Part shown: positions 59,966 to 64,000 of the stretch, piece after piece
Numbering within the stretch: the first letter of the stretch is position 1
Layout of the letters: each line of letters opens with the position of its first letter
Assembly: GCA_019739225.1 (NCBI GenBank)
Contig: JAHHDT010000005.1
Span: forward strand, 868,001 to 932,000
DNA: 64,000 nucleotides
Origin: Aquamicrobium sp.
Lineage (GTDB): Bacteria; Pseudomonadota; Alphaproteobacteria; Rhizobiales; Rhizobiaceae
Reading direction: 5' to 3'
Made by a program: the position numbers and the translations under genes
Notes under the pieces: generated by a model
The model's database searches: none
The model's input: only the letters and a program-made list of their open reading frames with translations
Told to the model about the DNA's origin: nothing

Positions 59966-61522
59966 TTACGCTGCGATCTTCAGCTTGATCAGGGCTTCGC
60001 CCATCACAACCTTGCCGCCGACGCGACGACGGCCACCGAACACAACGATGTCCTCGCCGAAGCGGGTGTTGTAGTCGGCGAACGGCTCAAACGAGACGCG
60101 ATCCGTGATCAGGTAGCCGCGATTGAAGTCGCCGAAGATGATCGGCGTAGCGTTTTCGGCCACGTCCGGCATGTAGTCGCATTCATAGACCGGCTTGCCG
60201 AGCAGAAGACCGGGCTGGCCTGCCTGAAGACCGGACTGCCAAAGCAGATTGCCATCGCTGTCACGAAGGCCGCGCACAACGCGCATGGTCTTGCGGTTCA
60301 TCAGCCAAGCGCCATTGAGCGCATATGCCGACTTCACGCCATAGAACACGTCGAGCAAGGCGTCGGTGCCGATTGCGGCCGCTTCGATGTCCTCGACTTC
60401 GGCAGAAGTCAGAACGCCTTCCGCCTGCGTGGTGCCGTTGCCGGTAACAAACCACTCGTTTTCGAGAGTGCCGAACTCGGCGACGATATGCGACTGAAGG
60501 AAGTCGACCAGATTGACGGCGCTGTCCTCCAACGCGGTGCGCGATACCGGCGTCATGACGCCCATGGCAAAATTCTTCACGTCGATCTGTTCGAAGGTCG
60601 GTTCGGAAGACGGCTTTGCCTGCACTTCCGTCACGATGCCGGGCTGCACGCGGTTCACCAAACGCGGAATCTGAAGCAGGGCGCTGCCTACGGTAACGAC
60701 GCGCGCAAGCTGACGAACCGGCGAGGCAGGACGCAGCTTTTCGAGGATGGTTGCCGAAAAATCGTCCTGCACCAGATTGCCGGCGGTGCCGGGCGTGGCG
60801 ACGGTGAGCGTCTTCTTTTCGAGAAGGGACGTGCGAAGCTCGGCTTCGAACGCCTTCATATTGTCGTTTTCGCCGGCCGGATGATTGTTGTTCGCAGCAA
60901 CAGGCCGTTTGCTCTTGGCTTCCAGCTTGTCGGTTGCGGCCTTCAGGGCGGCAACTTCCGCCTTCAGGTCGGCGAGTGCCTTGGTCTCAATAACCGGATC
61001 GGCGGTCTTCACTTCCGGCGCGGCCGGATCGTTCTTCACTTCAGGTTCCATGCTGTTTTCCTTGGGAGAGATTGCCGCGCCATCTGCGGACTTCACGTTG
61101 AGAACGCGCGCGCCCGGATGGCTCGGATTCGCGACGATGGAGATTTCGCAGACGCGCAAGGCGTAGATGTCGCGACCACCACCGGGCCGGGACTTGGTTT
61201 CGGCGGGCCTGAAGCCGATGGACAGGCCGGACACGCGGCCGGAACGAAGGCGGGTGTGCACTTCGCGGGCGCGGGGAACGGATTCGAGGTAGAGCCGGCC
61301 CTTTGCTTCAAGGCCGGCATCTGTTTCCGTGACCGCTTCCCAATGGCCGATAGCCGTTCCGGCATCGTGCTCGAAAAGGATCGGCATTGCCGGGGCGATG
61401 CTGAAAGCGCCCTTGTGGATCACGTCACCGGCGCTATCAGGGGAACCAAAGGGCCAAGCAAGCCCGGTGATGGTGCCGGCATCGTCAACGTTGAAGCTGG
61501 CTTTGATTTCGAGCTTATCCAC
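59966..61522 (-). CDS. HK97-family prohead protease fused to phage major capsid protein
   Basis: N-term protease 'GLAWPFGSPDSAGDVIHKGAF...LRSGRVSGLSIGFRP'; coiled-coil delta-like region; capsid 'SPVRQLARVVTVGSALLQIPRLVNRVQPGIVTEVQAKPSSEPTFEQI...GDFNRGYLITDRVSFEPFADYNTR'. Confidence 0.93.
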   Translation of the reverse strand: MDKLEIKASFNVDDAGTITGLAWPFGSPDSAGDVIHKGAFSIAPAMPILFEHDAGTAIGHWEAVTETDAGLEAKGRLYLESVPRAREVHTRLRSGRVSGLSIGFRPAETKSRPGGGRDIYALRVCEISIVANPSHPGARVLNVKSADGAAISPKENSMEPEVKNDPAAPEVKTADPVIETKALADLKAEVAALKAATDKLEAKSKRPVAANNNHPAGENDNMKAFEAELRTSLLEKKTLTVATPGTAGNLVQDDFSATILEKLRPASPVRQLARVVTVGSALLQIPRLVNRVQPGIVTEVQAKPSSEPTFEQIDVKNFAMGVMTPVSRTALEDSAVNLVDFLQSHIVAEFGTLENEWFVTGNGTTQAEGVLTSAEVEDIEAAAIGTDALLDVFYGVKSAYALNGAWLMNRKTMRVVRGLRDSDGNLLWQSGLQAGQPGLLLGKPVYECDYMPDVAENATPIIFGDFNRGYLITDRVSFEPFADYNTRFGEDIVVFGGRRRVGGKVVMGEALIKLKIAA

Positions 61523-61940
61523 GGTCGGCCTCGCTGATAGCTGCGGCGAGGTCGCCGGTTGCGGCGGCTTCCGTGGTCGCTGTCACGCTGGCGGCATCGA
61601 TCTTGCTGCCGTCGATCTGGCCGGGTTCGTCCTGGCTGTCGGCGGGCGCGCCGAACCAAATGACTTCAAGGATGGACAGCGCCACCGGCAGGGTTTCGGC
61701 AAGCGGGCGCTGCTGCACATAGACCGCGACCAGCTTGAAGGCTTCGGCCGGTTCCATGCCGCCGCCGACCAAGGCGAGCCGGATCGTTTCCGAAATATCG
61801 CCGATGCTGAAGGACAAGGAACGGATACGCTGAAACAGAAGGCCGATGCCGACGCCGGTCTTGCGCTGAAGTTCTTCGATTAGGGGAAAGGGCAGGGCGA
61901 AGGTGTGTTCGCTATCGCCGAGAAAGGCGGTGTGCTTCAT
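61515..61940 (-). CDS. GTA-gp10-like / gene transfer agent family protein
   Basis: 'LPFPLIEELQRKTGVGIGLLFQRIRSLSFSIGDISETIRLALVGGGMEPAEAFKLV'. Confidence 0.7.
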   Translation of the reverse strand: MKHTAFLGDSEHTFALPFPLIEELQRKTGVGIGLLFQRIRSLSFSIGDISETIRLALVGGGMEPAEAFKLVAVYVQQRPLAETLPVALSILEVIWFGAPADSQDEPGQIDGSKIDAASVTATTEAAATGDLAAAISEADRG

Positions 61941-62158
61941 TCGCCTTCGGCCTCGCGCCGGCCGAACTCTGTCGGCTCACTATAGTGGGGCGGCGTGTCG
62001 GGCGTGACGACGACAGGGTCGGGTAGACCTTCCATGAACTCGGCGAGCACGTCGCCGATGGCATTGCGAAGGGCTGGCTTGAAGCGTTCTTCAATGGCGC
62101 GCTCGAATTCCGCGATACGGGCATCAAATACGATGGTGAAGCGTTCGCTTTGGGTCAT
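61937..62158 (-). CDS. Small hypothetical phage protein
   Basis: 73-aa ORF overlapping both neighbours by 4 nt. Confidence 0.55.
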   Translation of the reverse strand: MTQSERFTIVFDARIAEFERAIEERFKPALRNAIGDVLAEFMEGLPDPVVVTPDTPPHYSEPTEFGRREAEGE

Positions 62159-63357
62159 TTGGAATCCTTCGCCTTCGCCGTCGCCGTCGCCGGCCCGGTC
62201 GTCGTGGTCGTGGTGTAGGGGTTCGCCAGTTCGTCGCCGCCTTCGATAGCCGGCAGGTTCATTGCGGCGCGCACTTCGTTCGGCGTCATGGCGCGCATGG
62301 CGACCAACTTGCCGAAGATTTCGGCGCGGCCGGCTGCATCGGCGCGCTGAAGGTCGTCAATGACAAACTCGAAATAGAAGTCGTCTTGCTCGTCTTCAGT
62401 CAGAAGCACCGTGGCATAGGCGTCCTGCCAACGGTCCAGCCAAGGGCGAAGGCAAAGCTGAAGAAAGCTCGCCGCCATCTGTTCGGCGTTGCCCCACGTG
62501 GCCCGGTCTAGCTGATAAAGCATCGACGGCGGCACGCCGAAGACGCGCGCAATCTCGTTGATCTGTTCGACGCGGTTTTCGAGGAACTGCGCATCGGTCG
62601 AGGTCATAGTCGGCTGGTCGTATTTCCAGCCGGCATCAAGAATGAGCGGATCGCCACTGGCATTGGACTGCCACGCGCGCCACTGCTTGAGGATGCTCGC
62701 AACGGTCTTTGCCCCGGCTTCGCTGCCGGAGGGCTTCTCATTCGAGATGATACCGGAAGGTCGAGCGCCGGAAGCGAAGAACTGTTCGGCGTGGCGTTCA
62801 AGCACCATGGCAAGGCCGATGGCCCTTTTGCCGGCATGGACCGGCGAGAAACCACCGAAGGCCGGGACATAGAGCACGTCACGATAGGAAAGCCGAACCT
62901 GCTTCCGGCCCTTCACGTTCACAACGTAATAGGGCTCGCCATCGTCTTCGATGCGGCGCTGCACCGTGCCGGGTGCAAGGCGGTGTAGCTCAAGCGGCCT
63001 GTCATCACTGGCGCGCACGATCTGCGCATAGCCAGCGCCATGCAGAAGCGCATCGGCAGTCAGGTCAACGCGAAGCTGGCCGGCGCTGGTCCAAGGGTTC
63101 GCGCGGCCATGCACGAGACGGAACGCGGAGTGATCCTTCGCCGCTTCCTTGCTGTCGCCTTCATCCGCATAGAGCTTGGACGGCAGGGAACCGACAGTCT
63201 CGGCGATCAGGCGCACGGCATGAAGGACGGCCGGCACATAGTTCGCGGTAATACTGTTGACGACAGCGCCCGAAAGCGTCGGCGTTACACCGAAGATTTC
63301 GGCAATGGCTGGGTCGGAAAGCGGCACGGATTTCTGTTCCATGCCGCCGCCGAACAT
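62155..63357 (-). CDS. HK97-family phage portal protein
   Basis: 'AVLHAVRLIAETVGSLPSKLY', 'AEQFFASGARPSGIISNEKP', 'RVFGVPPSMLYQLDRATWGNAEQMAASFLQLCLRPWLDRWQDA'. ORF-track start 63384 is TTG; ATGs at 63357 and 63342. Confidence 0.93.
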   Translation of the reverse strand: MFGGGMEQKSVPLSDPAIAEIFGVTPTLSGAVVNSITANYVPAVLHAVRLIAETVGSLPSKLYADEGDSKEAAKDHSAFRLVHGRANPWTSAGQLRVDLTADALLHGAGYAQIVRASDDRPLELHRLAPGTVQRRIEDDGEPYYVVNVKGRKQVRLSYRDVLYVPAFGGFSPVHAGKRAIGLAMVLERHAEQFFASGARPSGIISNEKPSGSEAGAKTVASILKQWRAWQSNASGDPLILDAGWKYDQPTMTSTDAQFLENRVEQINEIARVFGVPPSMLYQLDRATWGNAEQMAASFLQLCLRPWLDRWQDAYATVLLTEDEQDDFYFEFVIDDLQRADAAGRAEIFGKLVAMRAMTPNEVRAAMNLPAIEGGDELANPYTTTTTTGPATATAKAKDSK

Positions 63358-63396
63358 ACGCTTTACAGGACTCAAGAAACGCAACGCGACACAACA

Positions 63397-63413
63397 CCTA
63401 AGTTCAACTTAGG
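63397..63413. promoter_or_regulatory. Perfect palindrome upstream of the portal gene (candidate operator)
   Basis: CCTAAGTT-C-AACTTAGG, 17 bp, in the int-portal intergenic region. Confidence 0.5.
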
Positions 63414-63505
63414 AATATTGTCTCACATGCCGAATCCGGTGTGAATCCCGAAAATGAATAAATTCCTACAAAAATAGGAAAATAATCATCTCGTGTTGTT
63501 TGTCA

Positions 63506-64000
63506 TTAGGCAGCTTCAGCCGCTGCCGTATCCAAATTGTAGTGCGGAAACCGTTCGATTGCTGCTTTCCGAGCCTTGAGCGTCACGTCGCCGTAGTTGT
63601 CGCCGGCCGTCTTTGATGCGTGGCCTTGAATGGCGTCTAGTGTTCTGTCGGAAATCCCTTGCTCCTGCCCGACTGTCTTGAAGCGGTGCCGCCAGCCATG
63701 GCTAGGCGCAACACCTTCAGGGATGACGCCGAGGCCTTGAAGCCATACGCTGATACGGCCGGTGACGGTCTTTGCAGCAAGCGCCGGATTTTTGCCGCGT
63801 CGGTCTGGATAGAACAACGGGCCATCCGCCGAAGCGTCCACGAAGTCCATGAAGCCCATTTCGATCAACTGCGGATGCAAAGGCACGTCGCGGTAGTCGC
63901 CAGCCTTCACCGTGCCGGCATCAGGCCGAATGCGCATGACGTGCGTCTCGCCTTCCTTGCGGAAGTCCTGTTTCCGAAGCTGCGTGATTTCTGCGATGCG
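63506..64000 (-). CDS. Site-specific tyrosine recombinase/integrase, C-terminal part; 5' end outside the window
   Basis: Frame stays open to 64000 (RIAEITQLRKQDFRKEGETHVMRIRPDAG); 'APSHGWRHRFKTVGQEQGISDRTLDAIQGHASKTAGDNYGD' has the HxxR...H...Y arrangement. Confidence 0.88.
   Translation of the reverse strand, partial: RIAEITQLRKQDFRKEGETHVMRIRPDAGTVKAGDYRDVPLHPQLIEMGFMDFVDASADGPLFYPDRRGKNPALAAKTVTGRISVWLQGLGVIPEGVAPSHGWRHRFKTVGQEQGISDRTLDAIQGHASKTAGDNYGDVTLKARKAAIERFPHYNLDTAAAEAA

Larger units (their letters stand above)
48300..64000. mobile_element. Integrated phage-like element (prophage or capsid-encoding satellite); runs past the window end, left boundary approximate
   Basis: Minus-strand block: integrase (window end), portal, protease-capsid fusion, HNH, connectors, TerS, TerL, tape measure, small ORFs, accessory cassette. 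No tail tube, baseplate, fibre or lysis genes recognised in the window. Confidence 0.8.

Noticed and set aside
59942-61537. 531-aa plus-strand ORF
   Set aside because: Antisense to the protease-capsid fusion.

Overview
GC-rich alphaproteobacterial chromosome segment, probably Rhizobiales/Phyllobacteriaceae-like (inferred from gene content and codon bias only). From left to right: (1) an aminotransferase 3' end, hemA, and the N-acetylglutaminylglutamine amide osmolyte cluster (asnO-ngg-M42 peptidase), then an L,D-transpeptidase. (2) A ~23 kb, almost entirely plus-strand block (7.3-30.7 kb): Liv-type ABC transporter, Fe-ADH, AraC regulator, a LivF-Tm-1 (UPF0261) fusion, a PEP-hydrolase-like TIM barrel, a giant SPFH/flotillin with 44-residue repeats, two CoxG-like SRPBCC proteins, a molybdenum hydroxylase whose large subunit is split in two, MoxR ATPase + VWA protein, amidohydrolase, MBL lactonase, and an SMP-30/isochorismatase-like fusion. 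(3) A cobalamin riboswitch upstream of class Ia ribonucleotide reductase nrdA-nrdB. (4) A LacI-associated organic/sugar-acid catabolic region (two amidohydrolases, FAH, class-III aminotransferase, D-2-hydroxyacid dehydrogenase, enolase-superfamily enzyme, TctCBA transporter, IlvD/Edd dehydratase) with candidate shared TAACGTTA-type operators. (5) An integrated phage-like element from about 48.3 kb to beyond the window end. It has an integrase, HK97-type head genes, terminase and tape measure, but no recognisable tail tube, baseplate, fibre or lysis genes in view. Its distal end carries a minus-strand cassette with a DUF262 protein overlapping a MAE_28990-type HEPN protein, plus a coiled-coil membrane protein and an unknown protein. 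Best candidates for something undescribed: the 4-gene HEPN/DUF262 cassette on a tail-poor capsid-encoding element, and the SPFH/CoxG/split molybdenum hydroxylase/MoxR/VWA operon.
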